Positions 32,046 to 40,893 of a stretch of DNA of 41,030 bases are shown one piece after another; positions within the stretch are counted from its first letter, which is position 1; every line of letters starts with the position of its first letter. The position numbers and the translations under genes were made by a program. Source of the stretch: CAZEDU01 sp964511185 (GTDB lineage: Bacteria > Myxococcota > Myxococcia > Myxococcales > Myxococcaceae); NCBI GenBank assembly GCA_964511185.1, contig CAZEDU010000035.1, positions 1 to 41,030 of the forward strand. Direction: 5' to 3'. The notes under the pieces are model-generated. The model saw only the letters and a list, made by a program, of their open reading frames with translations. It did not search any database and was not told the origin of the DNA.

Positions 32046-33359
32046 ATGCCGAAGGTCGTCTTCATCGCCATCAGTGGTGTTCGCATCGTCAATCCCAAGC
32101 TCGTAGAGCTCGGCGTCACGCTCCCCGGCTTCGTCGAACGCGCCGAAGTCATCGCCAGCATGCCTTCGCTCGGGCTGCTCACGTTGGCCGCGTTGACCCC
32201 CGCGCACTACGACATTCGATACATCGAGATGCCTGAGCTCGATGAAGAGGCTCTCGCCTCAATTGACGCCGATCTGGTCGCCCTGAGCTCGTTCACGGCG
32301 AAAGCCTACGTGATGTACGCAGTGGCGGATCAGCTGCGCGGGCGTGGCATCACCGTCGTCTTGGGCGGGCTCCACTGCACTTTGGCCCCCGACGACGCGC
32401 AGCCGCACGCCGACGCGGTCGTTCAAGGCGAGGGCGAGCGCGTCTGGCCACAGCTGCTGAAAGACTTCGAGGCCAAGCGGCTTTGCCCTCGCTATCGCGC
32501 GGCCGACTTCGGCACGGCACACCTGGAAGAGTCCCCCGTGCCCCGCTACGACTTGCTCGAGATGGAGCGCTACAACCGGCTGCCGTTGCAAACCGCGCGC
32601 GGCTGTCCTCTCGCCTGCGAGTTCTGCGCGGCCTCTCGCTGGCTCGGCCGCTACCGAAAGAAACCCATCGCGCGTGTCGAGGCAGAGCTTTCGGCGGTGA
32701 GGCAACTTTGGCGTCAACCGTTCATCGAGCTCGCGGACGACAACACCTTCATCGACAAGGCGTGGAGCAAGGCGCTGGTCAAGACGTTGGCCAAGTCCGG
32801 CGTGCCGTGGTTCACCGAGACCGATGTGTCCATCGGTGACGACCTCGAGCTCCTCGACCTGCTGGCCGATAGTGGCTGTCGGCAGCTCTTGATTGGTTTC
32901 GAGTCCCCCGAGCGCTCCGGGCTCGTCGGACTGGACAACGCCAACTTCAAGTCGCGGCGGTTCGATTCATACCGACGGGTGATCGACGAGGTTCAAAAGC
33001 GGCGCATCACGGTGAACGGCTGTTTCATCTTGGGGCTCGACTCTCACACGCCGGACGTCTTCGAGCAGGTCGAATGGTTCGTCGAGACGAGCGGGCTGTA
33101 CGAGGTGCAGGTGACCGTGCAAACGCCGTTTCCAGGTACCGCCCTCTACGCGAGGCTCTTGCGCGAGGGGCGGCTGCTCCAGCCGGGGCGCTACGACCAT
33201 TGCACGCTCTTCGACGTCACCTACCAGCCCGCGCGCATGAGCGTGAAAGAGCTCGAGGACGGGCTCGCCTATCTCATGGGCGCTCTCTACAGGGAAGGCG
33301 CGAAGCGGTCGCGCCAACGACGCTTCTTCGGGCTTTCGCCGAAAGAGGTGCGGCCATGA
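32046..33359 (+). CDS. B12-binding radical SAM protein
   Basis: The 437-residue protein has an N-terminal cobalamin-binding-like domain (about 1-140; ALSSFTAKAY and VVLGGLH match the family) and a radical SAM core (about 175-390). The 4Fe-4S cluster motif is CPLACEFC, with Cys187, Cys191 and Cys194. Relatives methylate or rearrange unactivated carbons on lipids, hopanoids, bacteriochlorophyll or peptides; the substrate here is not evident. ATG 32046 gives the canonical start; a TTG at 32013 would add 11 residues. Its stop overlaps the ATG of the next gene (ATGA), so the membrane protein is a likely partner. Confidence 0.9.
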   Translation: MPKVVFIAISGVRIVNPKLVELGVTLPGFVERAEVIASMPSLGLLTLAALTPAHYDIRYIEMPELDEEALASIDADLVALSSFTAKAYVMYAVADQLRGRGITVVLGGLHCTLAPDDAQPHADAVVQGEGERVWPQLLKDFEAKRLCPRYRAADFGTAHLEESPVPRYDLLEMERYNRLPLQTARGCPLACEFCAASRWLGRYRKKPIARVEAELSAVRQLWRQPFIELADDNTFIDKAWSKALVKTLAKSGVPWFTETDVSIGDDLELLDLLADSGCRQLLIGFESPERSGLVGLDNANFKSRRFDSYRRVIDEVQKRRITVNGCFILGLDSHTPDVFEQVEWFVETSGLYEVQVTVQTPFPGTALYARLLREGRLLQPGRYDHCTLFDVTYQPARMSVKELEDGLAYLMGALYREGAKRSRQRRFFGLSPKEVRP

Positions 33360-33772
33360 GCGTTGGTCTTCGCAACGTCCGTTTCGGCTTGGTGGGTGTG
33401 CCGTTCGGGCTCATCTACGGGCTCCTCATCGCGCTCTACGCCTTCGTGCCGATGGTGCCCGTCCCCGCGGGGCTCGACGACTACGCCGCGCTTCCTCGGC
33501 GCCTGCTGCGGCTCGCGCACATCGCCGCGGTGATGCTCCCGACCTTGAACCTCGTGCTCGGCCCGTGGATCGACCGCGTCGCGCTCGGCCAACCTGCCCG
33601 GCTCTGGACGAGCCGGCTGCTGATCTTCGGCGCCGTCGGGCTTCCGCTCGCGCTCACGCTCCAAGCCCTCTCACCGCTCGCGGCGCGGCTTCACGTCACG
33701 GGTGTCCCTGCGGTGGCCTTCACGGCGGGCACCGCCTTGCTGGCGATCGGGGCCCTACGAATGCCGAGGTAA
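33356..33772 (+). CDS. Small four-helix membrane protein, unknown function
   Basis: The 138-residue protein has about four hydrophobic segments (near 12-32, 52-72, 87-105 and 114-132) and short basic loops. No family is recognised. Its ATG overlaps the radical SAM stop as ATGA, so the two are translated together. It might anchor the radical SAM enzyme or carry its lipid substrate; that is inference. It ends 18 bases before the end of the convergent NtrC-type gene. Confidence 0.78.
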   Translation: MSVGLRNVRFGLVGVPFGLIYGLLIALYAFVPMVPVPAGLDDYAALPRRLLRLAHIAAVMLPTLNLVLGPWIDRVALGQPARLWTSRLLIFGAVGLPLALTLQALSPLAARLHVTGVPAVAFTAGTALLAIGALRMPR

Positions 33773-33790
33773 CGCGCCCGGCGCGGCAGC

Positions 33791-35128
33791 TCAGGCGTCG
33801 ATGCCGAACTCGTCGAGCTTGTTGTACAGAGTGCGGCGGCTGATGTTGAGAAGCCGCGCCGCCTGAGTCCGGTTTCCGCCGGCGGCTTGCAGTGCTTCGA
33901 GGATCGCCGCTCTCTCGGCGCCCTGGCGCTGGGACGACAGCGTGTGGGCCCCCTTCCCACTCGAGAGCTGCGCGGCGATCGCCTTCTCGTCGAGCACGCC
34001 TTCCGTGGTCAGCACGATGACGCGCTCGATGAAGTTCTCGAGCTGACGAATGTTTCCGGGCCACGACTGCGCGCGCAGGGCTTCGCCCGCCTGAGGGGTC
34101 AGGGTGACGGGGCTGCCGCGGTGGCGAAGACCGAGCTGCCTGGCGAAATGCTCGGCCAGCGGGCCGATGTCCTCCGTGCGCGCGCGGAGCGGCGGCACTT
34201 CGATCGAGACGACATTGAGTCGGTAGTAGAGGTCCTCACGGAACTTCTTCTCCGCCACCAGCTGCTCGAGCGGCTGGTGAGTGGCCGCGATCCAACGAAC
34301 GTTGGCCCTCAAAGTCTGGGTGCCGCCCAGCCGCTCGTACTCGCCGTCTTGCAGCACGCGCAAGAGCTTCACCTGGAGCGCGGGGCTGATGTCGCCGATC
34401 TCATCGAGGAACAGCGAGCCGCCCTCCGCCAGCTCGAGACGCCCGGGTTTTCTCGTCGCCGCACCGGTGAAGGCGCCCTTCTCGTAGCCGAACAGCTCGC
34501 TCTCGAGCAGCGTGTCTGGGAGCGCGGCCAGATGCACTTTCACGAATGGCGCCGCCGCGCGCGGGCTCGAGCGGTGCAGGTCGCGCGCGACCAGTTCCTT
34601 CCCCACGCCGCTCTCGCCTCGCACCAACACGGTCGCTTGCGTCCGGGCCGCCTTGCGAACGGTGTCGAGCACCTGCCGGAGCGCAGGGGAGCTGCCCACC
34701 GCCTGCGTCGCCGTCGCCCCCGCGGCCAGCGGTTGAGGCGGCACGTCCGCGCGGCTCTTCGTGATCGCGCTGCGAACGCAAAAGAGAATCTCTTCCCGGT
34801 CGAATGGCTTCATCACGAAGTCGGCCGCACCGCGCTTCATCGCCTCGACCGCCGTCGCGACCGTGCCGTGCGCCGTCAGCAAAATGACCGGCGTCTCCGG
34901 CCAGCCCGCGACGATGGTCTGGAGCAGCTCCATGCCGTCGACCCCTGGCATTCGCACGTCACTCACCACCACGTCGATCCCACGCCCGGTCAAGAGAATG
35001 CGTATCGCCTCGTCCCCAGAAGATGCGATGAGCGGCTGAAAGCCGGCCTGCTTGAGCAACGCCCCGAGCACGGTGGTGATGGCTGTGTCGTCGTCGACCA
35101 GCAGGACGGTGGATTCGTTGGCGCCCAT
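33791..35128 (-). CDS. NtrC-family sigma-54-dependent response regulator
   Basis: The 445-residue protein has a receiver (about 5-120; acidic residues at 12-14, phospho-acceptor Asp57, Lys107), an AAA+ domain (about 143-375) with Walker A GESGVGKE (171-178), the sigma-54 contact loop GAFTGA (218-223) and Walker B SLFLDE (238-243), then a Fis-type HTH at the end (NRTQAARLLNISRRTLYNKL). It should activate sigma-54 promoters when phosphorylated. GAGGG stands 5 bases before the ATG. It lies 27 bases after the sensor kinase gene, its evident partner. No clear sigma-54 promoter for its targets was found in the window. Confidence 0.95.
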   Translation of the reverse strand: MGANESTVLLVDDDTAITTVLGALLKQAGFQPLIASSGDEAIRILLTGRGIDVVVSDVRMPGVDGMELLQTIVAGWPETPVILLTAHGTVATAVEAMKRGAADFVMKPFDREEILFCVRSAITKSRADVPPQPLAAGATATQAVGSSPALRQVLDTVRKAARTQATVLVRGESGVGKELVARDLHRSSPRAAAPFVKVHLAALPDTLLESELFGYEKGAFTGAATRKPGRLELAEGGSLFLDEIGDISPALQVKLLRVLQDGEYERLGGTQTLRANVRWIAATHQPLEQLVAEKKFREDLYYRLNVVSIEVPPLRARTEDIGPLAEHFARQLGLRHRGSPVTLTPQAGEALRAQSWPGNIRQLENFIERVIVLTTEGVLDEKAIAAQLSSGKGAHTLSSQRQGAERAAILEALQAAGGNRTQAARLLNISRRTLYNKLDEFGIDA

Positions 35129-35155
35129 CGCGACCCTCAGCAGATCAGGCTTCGC

Positions 35156-36673
35156 CTACCGACGGCAAGCGAGCCGAAGCGAGAGCGGCAGCCGCAAGGT
35201 GACTCGAGTTCCCTTTCGGTTCGGTGGGCTCGAGAGCCGGACGGTGCCGCCGTGCTCTTCGACGATCCGGCGCACCATCGGCAGACCCAGACCGCTGCCT
35301 GCCGGTTTGGTGGTGAAGCCTTCGTCGAAGGCTCGGTCGCGGGTGCGCGGGTCCATGCCGGGCCCGTCGTCTTCGATCGCTATCTCGACCCACTGGCCGG
35401 CACCCTTCTCCACCCTCCGGGTGGAGAGTTGAATCGAGCCTTGGGGGCCGACCGCGTCGATGGCGTTCTGCAAGAGGTTTTGCAGCGCGACGGTGAGCAG
35501 ATCGGGGTCGACGGAAAGCGGGCCCACGTGGGCATCGAGCGCGCACGTCACGCGCACCGAAGGCGAGCCGACCGACTGGAGAGAGGCGACCTTCTCGACG
35601 AGCGCGTCGATGTCGACCCACGCCCGCTGAAGCTCGAGACGACCGAGGCGCCGGTATTGATCCACCGTTCGCGTGAGCCGATCGACCTGCTCCGCCATCA
35701 GGTCGAGCAACGCTTCGTGTGGATCGCTCGAGCGCCCTTGCCGGCGCTCCTCGGCGAGAAACTGCAGCGCGCCCTTCAGCGAAGTGAGCGGGTTCTTCAA
35801 GTCGTGCGCGAGCTGATCCGACAGCTGACCCAATGCCGCGAACCGCCTCCCTCGCAGGGCGCGCGCACGCAAGAGCCACACCGACCGAACACCGACCCAG
35901 AGCGTGACAGCGAGCACCGCGCAGAGCGTCGCGACCGGCCAGCGCGACGACAGCGGCTTGGGCATCACGACTGGCGCGGCTGCGAGGGCGATGGCAACGA
36001 CTCCGACGGCGAGAGGCAGCAAGGTGAGCGACCAGCGCCCGACGCGCTCCTGGAGCGGCAACAGCGCGATGGCGAGGAAGGTCGCTGCGACCACCGTGCC
36101 CACGCTCCCCAGCCGCATTTGTGAGAGGCCCAGCTCGGTGGAGCCGAACAGGGCGAAGAGCGAAAGGCCTGCAAGCACCCACCACGTCCGCAGCTGCTCT
36201 TCCGGCTCTCGCTCACGCCACAGGTGTCGCACGAGCAGGACGCCGCCGCCCACCAGGGCGCCCAAGACCAGCACCAGGAAGGCCGCCTGCCAAGACTGCG
36301 AGGCGAGCAGCATGCGCGCGCGCGACGAGAGGAACGCGGCGAATGCCACCAGCGAAATCGACAGAGCGAGCGCGAGGGTTGCCCAGACAAACGGTCGCGC
36401 TCCACGCCGAGAGCCGGTGAACGAGGCGGCGAAGTACGCGGCGATCGGGGTGATCCAAGGCGAGAGGACGGCCGCCGAGTACGCCCACGCCGGGAGCCCC
36501 GTCAGGGAATGGCCCAGCTCCGCCAGGTTCCATGCCGCCGTGACCAGGAAGAGCAGCGCCGTGGTCTGCGCGAGCGGCGAGCGGCCCACCCGCGCGAGAA
36601 GGGCAATCGACAGCGCCAGCGCGACCAGTGCCGCCACGAGCGGCAGGGCGTCTCTCAAGAGCATCTCGGCCAC
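35156..36673 (-). CDS. Membrane histidine kinase with 7TM-like sensor region
   Basis: The 505-residue protein has about eight or nine hydrophobic segments in residues 1-265, resembling the 7TM N-terminal region of histidine kinases, so the signal may be within or near the membrane. The kinase core has phospho-His290 in LAHDLKNPL, the N-box in LLQNAIDAV, and the ATP-lid motifs IEDDGPGMD and GSGLGLPMV. It should phosphorylate the NtrC-type regulator encoded directly downstream. The start is uncertain: GTG 36673 or ATG 36664. Confidence 0.92.
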   Translation of the reverse strand: MAEMLLRDALPLVAALVALALSIALLARVGRSPLAQTTALLFLVTAAWNLAELGHSLTGLPAWAYSAAVLSPWITPIAAYFAASFTGSRRGARPFVWATLALALSISLVAFAAFLSSRARMLLASQSWQAAFLVLVLGALVGGGVLLVRHLWREREPEEQLRTWWVLAGLSLFALFGSTELGLSQMRLGSVGTVVAATFLAIALLPLQERVGRWSLTLLPLAVGVVAIALAAAPVVMPKPLSSRWPVATLCAVLAVTLWVGVRSVWLLRARALRGRRFAALGQLSDQLAHDLKNPLTSLKGALQFLAEERRQGRSSDPHEALLDLMAEQVDRLTRTVDQYRRLGRLELQRAWVDIDALVEKVASLQSVGSPSVRVTCALDAHVGPLSVDPDLLTVALQNLLQNAIDAVGPQGSIQLSTRRVEKGAGQWVEIAIEDDGPGMDPRTRDRAFDEGFTTKPAGSGLGLPMVRRIVEEHGGTVRLSSPPNRKGTRVTLRLPLSLRLACRR

Positions 36674-36969
36674 TCTAGACGTAAGGCGAGCTGCCGAAGT
36701 GGGTGGGTGACACTTGGTGAGGTGTCGACCCCCAACGGTTACCCCCGCTTCCGGATGGCTGCGCGCCGCGCACAGTCCCTACATGTCGAGCGCGACCGAC
36801 TCTCCTCCAACCGTCGTGCGGTCCTGGAATTCATCTGTCCATCGCAACGACGCGATCGAAGATTATCCTTCATTTACCGCTTTTTCTTCGTTTACACCGA
36901 CTAATGCTTTGTTGCAGAATCAAGCCAACTAAACTTTTGATTCATTGCATGGTTCATGGAGGAGAGCGC
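36674..36969. other. Intergenic region at a composition change
   Basis: These 296 bases begin GC-rich and turn AT-rich near 36850 (for example GATTATCCTTCATTTACCGC). They separate the kinase operon from the secreted-protein gene and mark the left edge of the lower-GC segment. No tRNA, integrase or clear direct repeat was seen here. Confidence 0.5.
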
Positions 36970-38590
36970 TTGACTCGAGCCAAGACAATAGCGGGAGTGA
37001 TTTGCTTCCTCACTGCAACTGCTGCGGTCGCCCAAGGGAGAACATTTCGTGTACAAGAAGCCTCGCTCGTGCTCGACATTGGAGATGTGGGGCCATATTT
37101 GGGATGGCAGGTGGATGGGCCGGTCTTCTCAGTACGGGCAGGCGGCGGAGTACGCGCCTATGTCACCGCCAGCAATGCTTCGCATCGATTCTCGACGTAC
37201 GTGCTGACAGGAGCTTCTCTGTCTGCGCTGTATATCAATCAGCCTCCTGCCCTTGGGCCGGGATGTAGTGCCGTAGATGGTTGTCTCGAAGGTCCTGATT
37301 GGAATGCGCAATCCGGAAACGAACGCGTCTACGATAAGTGTGGTGCTTGGTTGATGGGAGCAATTACAAACGGGACAGGCTCGGGACCGATCGAGGGTTT
37401 CTATCATGCTGAGGAGCTGTGTCGATATACAGAGCCAACCTCGCCAACATTGAAGTCAATTGCAGCAGCCGTTTCTAATAATGGAGGTATGAAGTTTAGA
37501 CGGATTGGGCAGGTTATTAGTGCTGCAAACCAACCGGGAGGGGATGGAACCGTCGCGGGCACTAACTTCTTTACTTATAACCAGGGACAGGGAGATCACT
37601 CCGTCATTCAGTGGCAAGGCTCCCCTTGGATGTTCTTCTCTGGCTCCGATTTGTCGCCAACCGGTGTCGCCCGGCGTGATGCTGCTGGTGTTTGGAAAAA
37701 ATGGGACGGTTCGTCCTTCAGCCAGCCAGGCTTAGGCGGAACATCGTATCCCATCCTGACTCAGGGCGGCGTTGGTGTTTACGGAAGATCGGCAAGTAAG
37801 ACTTCTTCAGAGTTGTTTCTGTTGGGGTTCGACGCCAACCTTGGCGCGAATGAGGTGGAAAGTAGTGTGTATTTTTGGCGCTCAAGTGATGGAATCACAT
37901 ACCAACGAAGTGTTCGTCCGCTCATTCGCGCGTCAGATCCAGAGCCATCTGCTTCATATCCTCGCGAAGAACGTATCGTCTATCCGTCACTCGTGCCGCC
38001 CGCAGGTGATAGCTACAACGACACATGGAGTTCGAATGTTTGGCTTTTTTATGGCCTAGAGGACCGTGAGCACAATGCAGGTACGGTGAGTATACCTCCA
38101 TCTAGCGATCGGGATCGTAAGTTGGTTAGACGTAACGTTTCCGTTTCTAGCAATGGCACCCCCTATGACCAGTTCCTTGTGGCGCTCACTCGTTACTATC
38201 GCCAGGGAGCCAATGCTTACGAGAGCGACCATTGGGCGACGACGCAAGTGCCGCAATACAAGTGGTGGTGGCCATCGTATCAACACTACAGCCCAGAATG
38301 GGCTCTCGNNNNNNNNNNTCGGCTATGTTTTGCCATACCCGGATTCGGGAACTACCGAACTATACGAGTGTTGGCATCAGCCGTGGAACGACCATTTCCT
38401 TTCGACTTTTCCTAACTGTGAGGGCTTTGTTCGACTTCGAAGGGCGGGCTGGATTTACACAGCGCCTGGGCCAAACAGGACTCCACTGCGACGGTGCGCA
38501 GATTACGCGTACGGAAACCACATCACAGTGGCTGGTGGCTCCTGTGGTGGATACTTCGATGAAGGTTTACATGGCTATATAATTAATTAG
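36970..38590 (+). CDS. Secreted protein with DUF5648-like end, broken by an assembly gap
   Basis: I start the gene at TTG 36970, with GGAGGAG just upstream, because it gives a clean signal peptide (MTRAKTIAGVICFLTATAAVAQG, split here as MTRAKTIAGV plus a hydrophobic run ending AVAQ). ATG 36904 and 36949 are upstream alternatives. The mature part (about 440 residues to the gap) is rich in Gly, Ser and Trp and looks like a beta-propeller of the sialidase or glycoside-hydrolase type, although no active site is identified. Ten Ns at 38309-38318 break it. After the gap a different frame continues with LYECWHQPWNDHFLST and a Trp-Ile-Tyr segment resembling DUF5648-type repeats, ending TAG at 38588-38590. 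The frame change is explained if the true gap is a multiple of three. Confidence 0.7.
38309..38318. other. Assembly gap (10 N)
   Basis: The gap lies within the secreted-protein gene. Coding frames differ on the two sides, so 10 is probably not the real length; a multiple of three would restore one reading frame. Confidence 0.95.
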
Positions 38591-38617
38591 CGGATTGTAG
38601 TTGAGGGTCTCGTCAGT

Positions 38618-38645
38618 GGTGCCTGCCAAAAGATCGACAGGCACC
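38618..38645. terminator. Stem-loop between convergent genes
   Basis: GGTGCCTG (38618-38625) pairs perfectly with CAGGCACC (38638-38645). It lies in the 69-base gap between the secreted-protein gene and the methyltransferase gene, which face each other, and may end transcription from both sides. No strong T-run follows on the plus strand. Confidence 0.6.
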
Positions 38646-38659
38646 GCGGCTGTTTGTGA

Positions 38660-39568
38660 TTAGCGAACTAGTGTTCGTCCAATGCGCTTCAAAGCACGGT
38701 GAATGGGCCCGGCTTTAGAAATTGCATCGTTCAGCCTGTCGACCACTCGATAGCGAAGTGGAACCTCGCTGCCATTCTGCTCCGGAGAAGGTGTGGACGC
38801 ATACCGTTCTGTGGGGTTGGCGTGTTTTAGCGGGACCTGTGACTCGCCCGGGCGAAGTTTTCGTAGACGGATGGCCAAACGAAGCCGCCCTGGTTGATAT
38901 GGTGAGGTCTCGAATTCAACTACGCAGAGATCTGCCAGGGCGTCTTGAACGAATACCCGGAAACCTGGGCGCCATAGAACGAATTCGCCGTCCTGAATGT
39001 CAAAATTCCATTGATGTAGTCCGGTGTACTTTTCAGCGACAGCTTCGTTCTGGGCGTGGTCAAGCAAGGCGTAGCAACCTGGCTTGAGGACTGCGACGAT
39101 CTCGCGAAATGCTCGAAGAGGATCGTAACTGTGGTCGAGGCAGTTGGTTGCGTAGACAAAATCAAACTCGTTTGGGGAAAAAATCGCCGACAGGTTCTCC
39201 GCGTCCCCTGTTTCGGTCCAAGTTGGAGGCGTGACGCCCTTTTTCTCGAGACTCGCCCGGTATTCCTTGGCAAGCGGGTCGACTGCTTTCACCGTTAAGT
39301 TTCGATGTTTCCACTTCGGGCCTAAAGCCGTCAGCGGGCCAGCCCCGACGTCGAGCACTTTCACGTTAGTGCCCGGCTCGGCTTCGATCAGCTTGATGAA
39401 GCGGGGCTCGAGCTCTCGGTTTGGGTTCAAGAGCTCGTTCCAAGCTGGCGCCCCCCCGTAGGAAGACCCAATCCACCCGTCCCAAAATCCGACCTCGCTG
39501 CCAAGACCAGTTAGCCAGCGCTCTTTTGCAGCATCCCGTTCCTGCTCGTAGTCATTCAACATTGCCAC
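38660..39568 (-). CDS. SAM-dependent methyltransferase (class I)
   Basis: The 302-residue protein has the SAM motif VLDVGAGPLTALG (about 71-83), an acidic residue at the end of the next strand (VKAVDPLA), and FDFVYATNCLDHSYD followed by VLKPGCYALL, as in methyltransferase families 11 and 23. The substrate is unknown. GTG 39568 has GAGGAG 6 bases upstream; ATG 39562 is the alternative. It starts 11 bases after the membrane-protein gene on the same strand, so they form an operon. The pairing suggests surface-glycan modification; this is inference. Confidence 0.87.
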   Translation of the reverse strand: MAMLNDYEQERDAAKERWLTGLGSEVGFWDGWIGSSYGGAPAWNELLNPNRELEPRFIKLIEAEPGTNVKVLDVGAGPLTALGPKWKHRNLTVKAVDPLAKEYRASLEKKGVTPPTWTETGDAENLSAIFSPNEFDFVYATNCLDHSYDPLRAFREIVAVLKPGCYALLDHAQNEAVAEKYTGLHQWNFDIQDGEFVLWRPGFRVFVQDALADLCVVEFETSPYQPGRLRLAIRLRKLRPGESQVPLKHANPTERYASTPSPEQNGSEVPLRYRVVDRLNDAISKAGPIHRALKRIGRTLVR

Positions 39569-39579
39569 AACACACTCCT

Positions 39580-40893
39580 CTAAGGTTTATCCTTATTGGT
39601 TTTCCGAAATTCCGAACCTGTTTCGCCATGGTTGACCAGGCGGATCGCCAAACTTGAACAACAAATGACACACCAAAATAGGTAGCGAAAATCGGCTGCC
39701 GGTCCAATGATCAGGTATCCGGCGAAGTATAGTAGTCCTGATGCCCCCACGAGGGCTTCAAGGGATAGCGCTCCCCTGTTCCGTACGGCGAAGGCCGTCA
39801 AACACAGTAAGCTCAATAGCCAGAACCAACCGCGAAAGAGCGGGGTCGCCTTTGTGACGACCTGGATGGCACGCAACCCCTGATAGGCCGCTGTGTGCTT
39901 GGCAAGCTCAAGGCCCCAAGGGTTGTCTGTCATGGCTTCATGGAAGAGGTACTGATCGGGGCACTGTAGTCCCAACAGACAGGCAAAGCGGGTCAGTCGC
40001 ACTGCCGCATAGTCGATCGGAGCACGGCCGATAACGCTGAGCCACTCGTTTCTCAGCGTCGCGCGGTGAGCCTCGAGTGCTTCGAGGTCGACGCACGACT
40101 CTGGTGGTCCACCGTAGAAGATCGGCCAGCTTGTGTCTTTTCGGTAAAGCGCTCCAAATTTCTCGGCGCTGAATTTGTCAGCGAACATCGATTCTCGAAA
40201 GAGGGCCGGTCGTCGCTGATAGATGCCTGCCAAATCATCCGTGTAGAGCCAGGCCGCCACGAATTCGTTACGCGCTTGCAGGGCGATCCCAGAGAGCAAT
40301 GGTGCCGTGACGAGAGTGACCAACCCAATCCCGATGAAAGCGGCTCGTGCCCGTTTCGTGTCAAAGCTCTGTAAAGCGAGTGCAACGAGCAAGGGAATGG
40401 CAGCGAGGAGTGCGTTGTGCCGGCTACAAACCGCGAGCAGGAGACAGACGATTGTCACCAGGCGCGAGGCCCTCGCGAGTCCGACAACCGCGAACAAAAG
40501 AAAGACCGCAACAGCTACGTCTTTCCAAATGGTGTTGGCGATTGACCAGTAGGTTGGGAGCACGACAAAGCCGGCTAGCAGCATCAGCTGCAAACGGTTC
40601 GGACGAAGGTGTGGAACCAGCAACCAATGGGCTAGGACCAGCGTTACCAGCTGAAGTAGGAGCAACGGCCAAGGTGAGCTAGCGAGCTGAAAGGCTCGAC
40701 CGGCGAGCCACGAAAGGAGTGGGGGATGGGTGTTGGCGAACGCCCCTTCAAGGCCCTGTGAAAGCTGGCTAATCGAGTCCGGAGAAAGAAGCCCTGGGCG
40801 GAAGGCGGCGAAGACGACCATCAGCCAAACGAGGCTGACCGCAAGGGTCATCAAGATCCAGTTTCGAGGGGCGGGTGCCGCCAGGAAATGCAT
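39580..40893 (-). CDS. Polytopic membrane protein, possibly GT-C type glycosyltransferase
   Basis: The 437-residue protein has about ten hydrophobic segments. After the first helix it carries LLSPDSISQLSQ and then NTHPPLLSWL, the pattern of an acidic residue and a His-Pro in the first large loop that is common in GT-C glycosyltransferases and DUF6020-like proteins. These use lipid-linked sugars at the membrane. A soluble loop (about 215-300) with Cys and Trp residues lies between helix groups. It is the first gene of a two-gene operon with the methyltransferase. The ATG at 40893 has no strong ribosome site. Confidence 0.75.
   Translation of the reverse strand: MHFLAAPAPRNWILMTLAVSLVWLMVVFAAFRPGLLSPDSISQLSQGLEGAFANTHPPLLSWLAGRAFQLASSPWPLLLLQLVTLVLAHWLLVPHLRPNRLQLMLLAGFVVLPTYWSIANTIWKDVAVAVFLLFAVVGLARASRLVTIVCLLLAVCSRHNALLAAIPLLVALALQSFDTKRARAAFIGIGLVTLVTAPLLSGIALQARNEFVAAWLYTDDLAGIYQRRPALFRESMFADKFSAEKFGALYRKDTSWPIFYGGPPESCVDLEALEAHRATLRNEWLSVIGRAPIDYAAVRLTRFACLLGLQCPDQYLFHEAMTDNPWGLELAKHTAAYQGLRAIQVVTKATPLFRGWFWLLSLLCLTAFAVRNRGALSLEALVGASGLLYFAGYLIIGPAADFRYLFWCVICCSSLAIRLVNHGETGSEFRKTNKDKP

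Noticed and set aside
36674..36760. Sigma-54 promoter near the NtrC-type system
   Set aside because: No convincing GG-N10-GC pair of the TGGCAC/TTGC type was found at a suitable distance from a start codon.
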